Shown here piece by piece: positions 24,929-34,036 of a DNA stretch of 64,000 nt. This DNA comes from Cecembia calidifontis (lineage in GTDB: Bacteria; Bacteroidota; Bacteroidia; Cytophagales; Cyclobacteriaceae). A program made the translations under genes and the position numbers. The notes beneath the pieces were generated by a model. That model searched no databases. It was not told the DNA's origin and was given only the letters and a program-made list of their open reading frames with translations. The stretch covers positions 1,927,001 through 1,991,000 of the forward strand of contig NZ_SGXG01000001.1 of the NCBI RefSeq assembly GCF_004216715.1. The letters run 5' to 3'. Position 1 is the stretch's first letter. Every line of letters begins with the position of its first letter.

Positions 24929-25603
24929 ATGAAAAATTTTCACATCTGTATCTTATTTGTTTTGGGTTTTATTGGTTCAACTGAGCTTTACGCACAGGGC
25001 AAATTCAATTTGGAGTTGTATGGAGGAGGGAATCAATCATTTTTTGAAGCTGAAAAATTAACCACTGATCCATCGGCGACTATTCAGTCTCCTTTGGATT
25101 TTCATTTGGGGGTCAATTTTTTGACAAGAATGGCAGCACGGTGGCAGTTAAGCGTTCAAGCTGAGTGGCTAAGGGTTCCTTTTTCGGAAAATTATCCAGA
25201 AGGATCTGGATTCGGTAAGTCCATAATAGGGGAAGAATATGGGGTTTATGCACTTGGTGCCCGGTACAATTGGGATAAAGGGGAATATGGATTCTTTATA
25301 CAGCCTTCGATAGGTGTAGCTACCAACCGATATTTTGACACCCATCAAGGCGCACAATCAGCTGAGAACCAGAAATTGGCTCTAAGCCCTGTTTTTAGGA
25401 CAGAGGCAGGGATAAAGTTGTACAATAAACGCAACAATTATTTTGTTTTTGGTGTAAGACAACAGTTTGGGGTTTCAAACTTATATCGGGAAAAATGGGA
25501 AGGGAGCAATTTCAACGTGAATAACAGAGGTTCATACCTTGGACTATTTATGGGTTATGGGATCAATTTTGATAATTGGTCAAAAAGAAAGCATATCCAA
25601 TAA
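24929..25603 (+). CDS. Outer-membrane beta-barrel protein
   Basis: This 224-residue protein has a signal peptide (MKNFHICILFVLGFIGSTELYAQ). Alternating strands (FNLELYGGGNQSFF, YGVYALGARYNW, NNYFVFGVRQQFG) end in GLFMGYGINFDNWSKRK, shared with the split gene at 20586. The pattern is that of an outer-membrane beta-barrel of the OprF/OmpW-like size class. Function unknown. Confidence 0.75.
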   Translation: MKNFHICILFVLGFIGSTELYAQGKFNLELYGGGNQSFFEAEKLTTDPSATIQSPLDFHLGVNFLTRMAARWQLSVQAEWLRVPFSENYPEGSGFGKSIIGEEYGVYALGARYNWDKGEYGFFIQPSIGVATNRYFDTHQGAQSAENQKLALSPVFRTEAGIKLYNKRNNYFVFGVRQQFGVSNLYREKWEGSNFNVNNRGSYLGLFMGYGINFDNWSKRKHIQ

Positions 25604-25655
25604 CCTGAAGAGCACAAATAATTTGGGGTGGAAGGATGGGTAAGCTGAATTCATC

Positions 25656-28091
25656 TTATGGGAGATTTGTTGGTTCGACCCTGGCTTCTACCCGCCGATC
25701 CTGATCATTGGAAACCCTTTGTGTCCCGCGGATAACCTGGCCTCCTTGCTCAAACCGTATTTGTGAAGCTTCCAGTCCATAGTTTTCCTTTAAAGCTTTG
25801 CCCACAGCCTGCATGCGGTCATCAGCAAGTTTGAGGTTGTAATTGATATTTCCGGTATTGTCTGCAAAGCCGGAAAGCACGATTTGAAAACCCTCATTTT
25901 CTTTTACAAAATCCACCAAGCTTGCTAATTTTCTTAATTCTACCTCATCAGGTTCCCGTTGATTGGTTTGGAAAAAGACCATTATTTTAGGTGGCAGTAG
26001 TTGAATACCCTCTTGTCTGCCCAAAGTAAATTGATTGACCAGCGTATCTTCTCTGCTTGGTGTTTGGACAAGATTATCCGGTGAGCTGTTCCGGAAAATA
26101 GCACCCAGGTCAATTCTGCTAAGGCTGTCAGCCAGATTAGTATTAAGGGAAAATCTTTCTGGTATGATCAGTTCCTCATTACCCCTTACCACAAATGGCG
26201 TGTCGTCAACTTTTTTTGGATTGGAGTCTTCATTATCTATAACAGCTGCAGCTACAACAGCTCCTCCGGCTGCACCAAATGGCCACCACCATCGCTTTCT
26301 ACCTTGATTTTGCGATTGGTTTTCCACGACCATCCGGTCATTGCGCATTCCCCTGTCGATAACAACTAGCCTATCAGGTCTAGTGTTGTTTCTTGATCTA
26401 TCCTGACGAAGATATGATTGATTGATCAGGAGCTGGTCCCTTTGATACCTCAGGTATTGGTTTTCTTGTTGCAACCTTCTCATTTCTTCCGTGTTGCTGC
26501 CCTCTCTTTGAAAATTCGCATCGGTTCTCCTTTCCTCTCTTGGTTCTGTTGCGCTTCTTTGAACCTGGGAAACTCCCCTTCTTTCTTCTGCGCCAGCGTA
26601 AGTTGGTCCTTCAGAAGTATTTATTGATCTTTTGGCTTGGCCCTGACCCATAGGTCTGTTATCAGCATATTCAGAATAAGTTGAATCCTTTGCTGTTGCA
26701 AAAAACTGACCGGTCAGTAAGTGGTAATTGGATTTCAATCGGCCAATGCTGTCAATTTCGGTTTTGAATTCCTTTTCTCTTCTGCTGATGGAATCGAGAC
26801 TATAGCGCAGGTTGTAATCACTGAACCGGTATGCTTTAAGCAAAGAATCTCTCAGGCTTTCTTCCAAGTGCTTGTTCATTTGAAGATCATCCATTTGATT
26901 CTGGAAGGTTTTTGAAATATCCAATAAGGTTTTCCTTCGGTTGTCAATTGCTCTAAGTTTGTTTTCTCTTTTATTGATTTCAGAATCCCAGATCAAAACT
27001 TGTGTACGGTAAGAAATGCTGTCAGCCTTCCTGTTTAACCAGGTTTGCTGATTTTCCAGAATGGTTAAACGTTCCTCGATATTAATAGCTCCTTTATTCT
27101 CAATTACTTGTTGCTCATTTGGAGGGGATGGAAAAGTAAGTGGACTGGAATTTTGCGCTTGATGGGGGAATGTGCTTATCCTTGGCGCTTGGAAGGCACG
27201 CTTGCTAATTCCAAAGTTAAACCTGATACCTACCCCATGATAGAGGATCCAGTCATTCCTTAAATTGGGGTTTCCCCGAAAAGGATTATTGGGGTCAACT
27301 GTATTGGTTCCCGGCCTGGAAGCATAAGCCTGAAAGTCATTGTCATATGAAGTCCGGTACTTGCCACTTACATCATCCAAGTAATCCGAAAAACTATAAA
27401 TCAGGTCTGTTTGCGCAAAAAGTTCTAATCTCGGACCCAGTTTTATTCTAAATCCCAATCCAAGATTGGTGTAGGGCGTTCTTAAATCATAGCCATTTTC
27501 GGTCACTAAAGCATGAAGGTCTGTTTCATAAATGCCATTGTGAATGATTTGATTAGAGTTATGATTGTATCGCTGTCCCTGGTCATTCAGAAGATCACCT
27601 CTGACCTGAAAATCTAAGATTCCAAAACCAATTGTAAAGTAAGGTGCAATTAAAGACCTTGAAGGAAGAAACTTGTCATTGTCTGATTTAATGACAAAAG
27701 AAAATCCAAGATCACGGGTGTTGTTCTGGAAATTCAACCCTCTCGCAAAATTAGGGGCTTCTGTCCAAAGTGTTCCATCCCTTCTGACATACCTGTCGCT
27801 CATGGCAAATTGATATTGACCATAGCTTAACATCAATCCAATCGTAGGGCTTAACTGTCGCTCAAGACTGACTTTGAAAGAAGGTCTGTCAAAATAGTTT
27901 TCGTTAAAATACAGTAAATGATGGATGGCGTCCCAATTGGAAATACCACGCACGGTATGCGGGCTCAGATCCCCATAATAATTGGTGTAGCCTCCACTAA
28001 GGCCCAATCTCCATTTAAAGTCTTTTTGCTGAGCAGTAGAAGCAAGTTGAATCAAAAAATACAGGAAAAGAAAAGTCAGCATCCGGCGCAT
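25656..28091 (-). CDS. Large OmpA-family protein with barrel, coiled coil and OmpA domain
   Basis: This 811-residue protein has a signal peptide (MRRMLTFLFLYFLIQLASTAQQ). Residues about 25-300 form a beta-barrel-like part (LGLSGGYTNYYGDLS), and about 335-480 a predicted coiled coil (ERLTILENQQTWL...). About 480-590 is Arg/Asn/Gln-rich and of low complexity, and near 610 lies a short Gly/Ala hydrophobic patch. The C-terminal OmpA domain holds VFFQTNQREPDEVELRKL, VLSGFADNTGNINYNLKLAD and DRRVEARV. It likely spans from outer membrane to peptidoglycan. It starts two bases after the upstream gene's stop, so the pair is an operon. Confidence 0.9.
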   Translation of the reverse strand: MRRMLTFLFLYFLIQLASTAQQKDFKWRLGLSGGYTNYYGDLSPHTVRGISNWDAIHHLLYFNENYFDRPSFKVSLERQLSPTIGLMLSYGQYQFAMSDRYVRRDGTLWTEAPNFARGLNFQNNTRDLGFSFVIKSDNDKFLPSRSLIAPYFTIGFGILDFQVRGDLLNDQGQRYNHNSNQIIHNGIYETDLHALVTENGYDLRTPYTNLGLGFRIKLGPRLELFAQTDLIYSFSDYLDDVSGKYRTSYDNDFQAYASRPGTNTVDPNNPFRGNPNLRNDWILYHGVGIRFNFGISKRAFQAPRISTFPHQAQNSSPLTFPSPPNEQQVIENKGAINIEERLTILENQQTWLNRKADSISYRTQVLIWDSEINKRENKLRAIDNRRKTLLDISKTFQNQMDDLQMNKHLEESLRDSLLKAYRFSDYNLRYSLDSISRREKEFKTEIDSIGRLKSNYHLLTGQFFATAKDSTYSEYADNRPMGQGQAKRSINTSEGPTYAGAEERRGVSQVQRSATEPREERRTDANFQREGSNTEEMRRLQQENQYLRYQRDQLLINQSYLRQDRSRNNTRPDRLVVIDRGMRNDRMVVENQSQNQGRKRWWWPFGAAGGAVVAAAVIDNEDSNPKKVDDTPFVVRGNEELIIPERFSLNTNLADSLSRIDLGAIFRNSSPDNLVQTPSREDTLVNQFTLGRQEGIQLLPPKIMVFFQTNQREPDEVELRKLASLVDFVKENEGFQIVLSGFADNTGNINYNLKLADDRMQAVGKALKENYGLEASQIRFEQGGQVIRGTQRVSNDQDRRVEARVEPTNLP

Positions 28092-28093
28092 CC

Positions 28094-29272
28094 TTACCTC
28101 CTTTCTTTAAGCCCCAACCATAAATTGAACTCCAGACTAATTCCAGCAAAAGGCTGGATGAAAGTATTGGAGCTGCTGATGTTATTGGCCGGTTCAACAT
28201 TTAACATCACCGCACCTACATTCAATCTAAACACTTGGAACATTTTATACCCAAGCCCGGCATAGATGGGCAGACCTATCAAATCACCCGTTACACGGTC
28301 TCCCTGGCTGCTTTCAAAATTGGTCAAAAAGATCCCTGTGGAAAAAGATGCATTTCCGAGAAATTTCGTGAAGGCCTTGTTGCCCAAGGGGAGGGACAGT
28401 CCTACATAAGGACCGTGGAGGTACTCTGTAGTTGGGAGTTCTCTTTTCAAGGGGATAGTGGCATACCCAATATTGAGGGGAAGAACATTTGCCCTTTTTT
28501 CAGTGGGGTAGTTGGAAATGGTCCTGATGTCTACCAAGGCAAGAAGGCTTTTGTCCAGATATTGGCTACTTTCATTTTGCACCAATTGGATCAATTCCTG
28601 AATGTATTGCTCTGCATAGGCTGCTTTTGCATTGTCCTCTCTATTTCTTCCCAGGACATTGAAGCGGGCTCTTCTTAACTTCAAGCGCTCTTTTTGATCG
28701 AGTTTCTGCCGTACGATTTCGCTGAAACCCTGAAATTCCCGGCCTAAAAAGTGCTGATAGTCCCTTAGTCCATCATTTACAATTTGATTCATTTGGGACA
28801 AGAGTACAGGATCTGAATGGTTGGTTTTAATGCCATTGCTTTTGACTTCCATATTGGCCCTAATGTAGGCCTCAAGGTTTCGGTGTAGGGCAGTCATGAC
28901 CTTTTGCATTTGTTGCTCCTCGGCCCTGCCATAAAAAAAGAATTCGAAATCATAGCGTTCATTATTTCTCAGAGGATTGGAAATAAAGAGTTCATATTCA
29001 CTAACCTCAAAATCAAAAGGTTTCTTCCATTCGTAAAAAATAGCCCGGTTTTCATTTTTTCCGGCACGATTGACGGATACTTTGACCATCTCAATTCCAG
29101 ATGGAAGTCTACCTTTTACGAAAAATGGTTCTTCAGAGGGAATAGGGTTACTATTATTCAATTCATTGGCCAGTACATTGTAATAAATTGATTTGATTTG
29201 CCCGAAACTCAAAAGGGGTAAAATGGACAAGAAAATAAGCAGAAGGGATTGGTAATGATATTTGTACTTAAG
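28094..29272 (-). CDS. Secreted protein with C-terminal barrel-like region, unknown function
   Basis: The protein has 392 residues from ATG 29272 (signal peptide ending LLSFGQ). An upstream start at 29308 only lengthens the leader. The N-terminal half is soluble (NPIPSEEPFFVKGRLPSGIEMVKVSV), with a charged helical centre (about 130-235). The C-terminal 130 residues alternate strands (YVGLSLPLGNKAF, FAGISLEFNLWLGL), suggesting membrane association. It is cotranscribed with the OmpA protein downstream, with a gap of two bases. Confidence 0.7.
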   Translation of the reverse strand, partial: LKYKYHYQSLLLIFLSILPLLSFGQIKSIYYNVLANELNNSNPIPSEEPFFVKGRLPSGIEMVKVSVNRAGKNENRAIFYEWKKPFDFEVSEYELFISNPLRNNERYDFEFFFYGRAEEQQMQKVMTALHRNLEAYIRANMEVKSNGIKTNHSDPVLLSQMNQIVNDGLRDYQHFLGREFQGFSEIVRQKLDQKERLKLRRARFNVLGRNREDNAKAAYAEQYIQELIQLVQNESSQYLDKSLLALVDIRTISNYPTEKRANVLPLNIGYATIPLKRELPTTEYLHGPYVGLSLPLGNKAFTKFLGNASFSTGIFLTNFESSQGDRVTGDLIGLPIYAGLGYKMFQVFRLNVGAVMLNVEPANNISSSNTFIQPFAGISLEFNLWLGLKERR

Positions 29273-29377
29273 CATAAAAAGACTGGTTTTTAGGTATATT
29301 TGATACAAAATGAACCTCTTGACTATAAATTAATAAAAAAATGACGGGATTTGTTTCATTTTAATGCTTCTTCTTGC

Positions 29378-29683
29378 TCAAATTGATTTAAACTTATCCG
29401 TCTTTTCCCCTATGGTTACATCTTCATTTTTCCTTACCTGTATGCGGTAATAGACCAGCACTTCGTCCGCACCTGCATCCATGACGGCCTGCTGGGCCTG
29501 TTGTGCAATAGCCATCAATTCTTCCTGCGTTCCCTCCATAACGGTCTCAAACGGTGTAACCACGTGTTTGATCCCTGAATTTCGGATCACTTCTATTGCT
29601 TTATCTACCAGGGCGTAACTGTCCAAGGTTTTGCTTTTTGGGACGATCTGGATACCGAGATTGATTAGATTTGCTCTTGACAT
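29378..29683 (-). CDS. Thiamine-binding protein family (MTH1187/YkoF-like)
   Basis: This 101-residue protein has the ferredoxin-like fold of the MTH1187/PF01910 family: LINLGIQIVPKSKT, IEVIRNSGIKHVVTPFETVMEGT, and a closing EVLVYYRIQVRKNEDVTI strand. Family members bind thiamine-like ligands. It lacks a signal peptide, so it is cytoplasmic. It stands alone and may share a transcript with the SGNH hydrolase upstream. Confidence 0.85.
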   Translation of the reverse strand: MSRANLINLGIQIVPKSKTLDSYALVDKAIEVIRNSGIKHVVTPFETVMEGTQEELMAIAQQAQQAVMDAGADEVLVYYRIQVRKNEDVTIGEKTDKFKSI

Positions 29684-29724
29684 AATTTTTAATTTGAGGA
29701 TGGTGTGATGGTTAGCTTGGCTGG

Positions 29725-30378
29725 TTATTTCATGTGAGGCTTAATAGCCTTTTTCCAGATTTTGTAGCCTTTGTCGTTCATATGGAGATTGTCTTCCACA
29801 AAAAGTTTGGGATTGGGATTTCCTGCCTTGTCCAACATAGGTGTCCAGACATCAATGAAGGTGACCTGGTCTTGGGAAGCACAGAATTGTTGCATTTCCT
29901 GCTTCAATTGCAAATAAGCCCCTTTCAATTCCCATCTGGAGGGGCTGGGTTTGGCACTGATGATATAGAATTTGGCATCTGGAAGGCTTTCCATTACTTT
30001 GGAGATGATCTCAAAATGTTCTTCGATTATTTGCCGACTTGATTTTCCCGCATGGATGTCATTGTCGCCTTCATATATAAAAACCTTTGACGGGGAATAT
30101 TGGATCACTAAATCATCAATAAATTCCAATAAGTGATGGGTTTGAGAACCTCCGAAGCCGGTATTAATAATTGAATTTCTAGGAAAGTCCTTTTCTAAAG
30201 TTTTCCAAAGGCGGATGCTTGAACTGCCCGTAAAAACAATGCCTCCTTTCTGCCAAGGTAACTGTCGGTATTTTTCATTCAGCTCCCTGACTTCTTTTTC
30301 ATAGGGCCTCGATTGGGAAAATACAGGAAACGCTAACCCTGTCTGTATAATTAAAAACAGGAATACTAATTTTCTCAT
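29725..30378 (-). CDS. SGNH/GDSL hydrolase family, secreted
   Basis: The hydrolase has 217 residues from ATG 30378 (MRKLVFLFLIIQTGLAFPVFSQ). Family blocks are visible: IVFTGSSSIRLW (block I Ser), TGFGGSQTHHLLEF (block II Gly), YEGDNDIHAG (block III Asn) and DNLHMNDKGYKIW (block V Asp/His). It is probably an esterase acting on a cell-envelope or polysaccharide ester; the substrate is unknown. Confidence 0.92.
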   Translation of the reverse strand: MRKLVFLFLIIQTGLAFPVFSQSRPYEKEVRELNEKYRQLPWQKGGIVFTGSSSIRLWKTLEKDFPRNSIINTGFGGSQTHHLLEFIDDLVIQYSPSKVFIYEGDNDIHAGKSSRQIIEEHFEIISKVMESLPDAKFYIISAKPSPSRWELKGAYLQLKQEMQQFCASQDQVTFIDVWTPMLDKAGNPNPKLFVEDNLHMNDKGYKIWKKAIKPHMK

Positions 30379-30648
30379 GGTCAGATTTATTTTTTCTAAA
30401 ATTAAGTCAAAAATGCCCTGCCTCAAAACCGTACACAGAATGTCCGTTTTTGGTTTTTTAACGCATTGTTGGCTACAATCTTTTTTTAGATATCAAATTG
30501 AGTTGTTTCAAATGCTCCGCTTAAAACCCCGTCAATTTTTTTTATTGCTGTGTTTTGGTTGCAGTTGAAAAGATTTTTGTCAAAACACAGATGGTTCTGT
30601 TTTTCTAGTTCGTTTTTTGTTGGCCAACTGATTAGAAATTCCATAGCT

Positions 30649-31680
30649 ATGCAAATCCATACAATCACCCGTTTCTTCTGGTTTTGTTCAGGAGCCCATG
30701 TGCCCTTATTGAAGCGTTTACCTACTGAGACCAATAAATATGTTGGAATAGGAGGAACAGTATTTTTTACCGGCCTTTTTGCGTCCCTGGCAGCAGGATA
30801 TGCCCTTTATACAGTTTTTGACTCCTTGCTTATTGCCTCCATTTTTGGCTTGGTCTGGGGTTTGATGATTTTTAACCTCGACAGGTTTATAGTTTCCAGT
30901 ATGAGGAAAAGAAACAAAGCTTGGAGCGAATGGAAAATGGCATTTCCAAGGTTGGTCTTTGCGGTGCTATTGGCCATTGTAATTTCAAGGCCTTTGGAGT
31001 TGAAGATTTTTGAGAAGGAGATCAACCGCAAACTGGATGAGAAAAAAATGGAAATGATAGCCCAAAGTAAATTGGCCATAGACAAAGGTTTTCCGGAGAT
31101 CCAATCTTTGGAAGCAAAAAAGGATAGTATCCAAGCTGAAACTGAAAAAGCCATAGCCTTCAGGGATAAATTGCAACAGGAGTATGATTTTGAAAGATTC
31201 GGTACCAAAACAGATGGGACAAGCGGAATTGTAGGCTTGGGAAGCAATGCCCGAAAAAAAGAGCAGCAGCTTGATGCTGCCCAAAAGGAATTGGATGGCA
31301 CCAGGTTATCCAACCAGGCAAGAATAGACACTTTAGAAGCAGAGATCAGCAGGTTAATGGCTTTCAGGGAAGCAGAATTTTTAAAAAGAGCTCCCCAAAT
31401 TGAGAGCTTTGATGGTTTGGCCGCCTGTTTGGATTCACTATATGCATTGACTCAGGAAAGCGAGGCTATCAAATGGGCCAATTATTTTATTCTTTTACTC
31501 TTTATTGCCCTAGAGACTGCTCCCATTTTTGTCAAATTGATTTCACCAAGAGGACCTTATGATGAGGTTTTGGAACTCAGGGAGGAGAATGTGCAGGTCT
31601 ATGTTAAGGAGCAATCTTTCAAAACCAAAAAGAGAAGTGAAAGAAACATCCAGCTTTTTGAATCAGAGGTTTTTTCCTGA
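30649..31680 (+). CDS. DUF4407-domain membrane protein
   Basis: The protein has 343 residues from ATG 30649 (MQIHTITRFFWFCSGAHVPL). Two membrane helices near residues 30-80 (VFFTGLFASLAAGYALYTV) and a third after IVISRPLELKIFEKEINRKL lead into a long coiled coil (about 140-275). A last membrane helix lies at about 295-315 (YFILLLFIALETAPIFVKL). This layout is the DUF4407 pattern. The role is unknown. Confidence 0.88.
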   Translation: MQIHTITRFFWFCSGAHVPLLKRLPTETNKYVGIGGTVFFTGLFASLAAGYALYTVFDSLLIASIFGLVWGLMIFNLDRFIVSSMRKRNKAWSEWKMAFPRLVFAVLLAIVISRPLELKIFEKEINRKLDEKKMEMIAQSKLAIDKGFPEIQSLEAKKDSIQAETEKAIAFRDKLQQEYDFERFGTKTDGTSGIVGLGSNARKKEQQLDAAQKELDGTRLSNQARIDTLEAEISRLMAFREAEFLKRAPQIESFDGLAACLDSLYALTQESEAIKWANYFILLLFIALETAPIFVKLISPRGPYDEVLELREENVQVYVKEQSFKTKKRSERNIQLFESEVFS

Positions 31681-31726
31681 AGGTGAGCAGAAGATTTCGA
31701 AGCGACTAACTTGATATTTGAATAAT

Positions 31727-32458
31727 TTAAATTCCATTCACAATCAGGGATTCAAGAAAATCTCCCACATAGTATGCCACTAGGGCGGCAACGAATCCCA
31801 ATATGAGGGTTTCCAATATACTTTTGAATGTATCCGTTTGGTTTACGAAGCTTTTGAGCCAACCCACAAAAACAAAGGCAAGGCCGGTAAAAAAGCTTGT
31901 CCAGAAAAATTTATCAAATGATACTTCCTGAAAGTAGTCATATACATAAATGATCAATGGTATAAACCCCACCGTTATAAATGAAATTAATGTGGCAAGG
32001 CCAATTTTGAGAGGACTCTTGTAGTCCGGGATCATTTCCAGTTCATTTTTCATCATTTCATCCACCCAACGGTCTTTATCGGAAACAATGACATCTACAA
32101 TGTCCTGCAATAGTTTCCCTTCAAAACCTTTTGCGCGGTAAATGACTTCCACTTCTTTTCTTTCCATTTCCGGAACGGTTTCTATTTCCCAATATTCAAT
32201 TTTGCGGTGTTTTCTATAATGTTCTTTTTCTGATTTGGCAGATAGATAGGCGCCTACAGACATGGAAAAACCATCTGCAAAAAGATTAGCGAATCCTAAA
32301 ATGATAATGATTGCCGGTTCAAAATTGGCCCCTACTGCTCCTGCTACCACTGCAAAGGTGGTCACTGCACCATCAATGCCGCCGTAAACAAATTCCCTTA
32401 GATAATTTTGTGTATTTCCCCAAAGTGAATATACCTTATGAATCTGATTTTCTTCCAT
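31727..32458 (-). CDS. VIT1/CCC1-family transporter
   Basis: This 243-residue membrane protein carries REFVYGGIDGAVTTFAVVAG, GFANLFADGFSMSVGAYLSAKSE and an acidic metal-binding loop (EIETVPEMERKEVEVIYR), then three C-terminal helices. Family members move Fe(II) or Mn(II). The ATG overlaps the dipeptidase stop (TAATG), so the two are coupled. Confidence 0.93.
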   Translation of the reverse strand: MEENQIHKVYSLWGNTQNYLREFVYGGIDGAVTTFAVVAGAVGANFEPAIIIILGFANLFADGFSMSVGAYLSAKSEKEHYRKHRKIEYWEIETVPEMERKEVEVIYRAKGFEGKLLQDIVDVIVSDKDRWVDEMMKNELEMIPDYKSPLKIGLATLISFITVGFIPLIIYVYDYFQEVSFDKFFWTSFFTGLAFVFVGWLKSFVNQTDTFKSILETLILGFVAALVAYYVGDFLESLIVNGI

Positions 32459-33621
32459 TATCCTAAATTTTCCAATAAAAATCTTTTGACATTCTCTCCC
32501 ATGATGGCCCGTATTTCATCTGCAGTAAAGCCTTCTTGGAGCAAGGCCTCCACAATAATGGGAAGTCCTGTGATGTCAAAAGGAACCGCTACACTGCCAT
32601 CATAATCTGAGCCTAATGCTACATGTTGTATGCCTACCAGGTTTTTCACCCTTTTCATACTGGCTACTATCCCTTTGATCTCATCGGGTCCTACGGCCAT
32701 GTCAAAAAATGCAATACCAATAATACCTCCTTTTTCTGCCACTTTTCTGATCTGCTCATCACTCAGGTTTCGGGGAGAATTAAGGACCGCCCTGATTCCT
32801 GTATGGGAGACCATTATCGGTTTTTGTGATACATCCAGGATGTCGTCAAACATCTTGGGGGAGACATGGGCGAGATCGATGATCATGTTGAGTTCGTTCA
32901 TCCTCCTAATGACTGCTTTTCCAAATTCTGTCAGACCATCTCCGCTTTCCCCATGTGCCGATCCGCCGAGTTCATTGTCAAAAAAGTGCACTGGGCCTAT
33001 CAGTCTTACACCAGCTTCATAGACCCTTTCAAGATTTTGCATATTGCCTTCCAGGGCATGGGCTCCTTCAATGCCCAATAAACCGCCAATGACATTCCTG
33101 TCTGTTTTTCTGGCCTCAATAAGCTTCTCCAGGTCTGCTTTGGATTTGATCAATATGAAATCTTTTCCATAATTGTCGGCAAATTCCTGAAGTTTGGTAG
33201 ATTGGTAAAGGGTGCGGTTGATCAAACTGAACCAGTTAGAAATAGGCCTTCCCTGCACGATATTCAGAAGGGTAATATTATCCTGTGTATCCGCTTTATT
33301 GAAGTCCATGTTTTGTCCTCTAGGGGATTTGGAGACAATGGTGAAAACCTGCATGGCGACATTGGCTTCCTGCATCCTAGGGAAGTCCACATGTCCGTAA
33401 TAGGCTCTTTCAGTAAGGTTTCTTCCCCACAAAAGCGCATCACAATGGAGATCCGCGACAAAGTCAAAAGATTGATAGAGCTCCAAAGCCTGTTGGGACA
33501 CCTTATAGGGTGCTTGTTCTTTGACTGGATTACTTCCTTTTTCTATGATGGTTGGGACAGTCATTGTTCCCAGCCAGTAAAGAAAAAAGAGTACGACCAG
33601 GAGGATAATAAATTTCTTCAT
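32458..33621 (-). CDS. Membrane dipeptidase (peptidase family M19)
   Basis: The enzyme has 387 residues from ATG 33621 (MKKFIILLVVLFFLYWLGTM, signal anchor). Zinc-site motifs of family M19 are present: FVADLHCDALLWGR, LGIEGAHALEG (bridging Glu), IDLAHVSP and VSHTGIRAV, plus ALGSDYDGSVAVP. It hydrolyses dipeptides in the periplasm. It is the first gene of a two-gene unit with the VIT-type transporter. Confidence 0.94.
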   Translation of the reverse strand: MKKFIILLVVLFFLYWLGTMTVPTIIEKGSNPVKEQAPYKVSQQALELYQSFDFVADLHCDALLWGRNLTERAYYGHVDFPRMQEANVAMQVFTIVSKSPRGQNMDFNKADTQDNITLLNIVQGRPISNWFSLINRTLYQSTKLQEFADNYGKDFILIKSKADLEKLIEARKTDRNVIGGLLGIEGAHALEGNMQNLERVYEAGVRLIGPVHFFDNELGGSAHGESGDGLTEFGKAVIRRMNELNMIIDLAHVSPKMFDDILDVSQKPIMVSHTGIRAVLNSPRNLSDEQIRKVAEKGGIIGIAFFDMAVGPDEIKGIVASMKRVKNLVGIQHVALGSDYDGSVAVPFDITGLPIIVEALLQEGFTADEIRAIMGENVKRFLLENLG

Positions 33622-33939
33622 AACAGTGGGTTTTGCTAACAATTTAATCAAAAAAGTGCAATGAATTTAGGGGGCAAAACGCTTAATCGTTCTATCCTGT
33701 AAATTTTTCTCTTGAGGCTTAAGATAGTCGCATGTTGAATGGTCAATTTTGTAATCTGGGATGAGGATCTGTGATATTTCTATTCTCAAGTTACTCTAAT
33801 CCTTCTTGGCAAATTATTCGTAAAGAGAGGAATGATTAGGCAAATTAATATTTGCCGTTGGAAAAAAATCCTAAAAATTTTTTATAAGTTTTATGGTGAT
33901 TTCGTTGATATTTTTTAAGTTTAAAAAATTTTGGTAGTG
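33622..33939. other. Gene-free spacer upstream of the dipeptidase
   Basis: This AT-rich DNA includes the hairpin GGCAAAT-TA-ATATTTGCC (33839-33856) and, at its right end, a candidate plus-strand promoter for the small RNA (TTG at 33905-33907, 18-base spacer, AAATTTTG at 33926-33933). No open frame of note. Confidence 0.5.
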
Positions 33940-34036
33940 AAAAAACGCAAAAAGCGTCAGAATTCCCAAAGTTTATACGGCTGTAGTCAGTTACAAATAA
34001 ACCCACATTTGGAGTCTTTTACGAAGACTCCTTTTT
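33940..34036 (+). ncRNA. Candidate small RNA of about 95 nt with own promoter and terminator
   Basis: A Bacteroidota-like promoter (TTG-N18-AAATTTTG, 33905-33933) precedes an untranslated segment starting near 33940. An early hairpin ACGC-AAAAA-GCGT and a strong terminator GGAGTCTT-TTACG-AAGACTCC plus T5 (34011-34036) follow. No open frame exists and flanking genes point away. The RNA body is duplicated after the IS1634 insertion. The family is not assigned. Confidence 0.5.
33954..34035. repeat. 82-bp direct repeat, left copy (target duplication of IS1634 copy 2)
   Basis: This segment, GCGTCAGAATTCCC to the T-run after GAAGACTCC, recurs exactly at 35692-35773 on the other side of the element. 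IS1634 of Mycoplasma mycoides is known for unusually long, variable target duplications, which is the simplest explanation. Confidence 0.9.
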
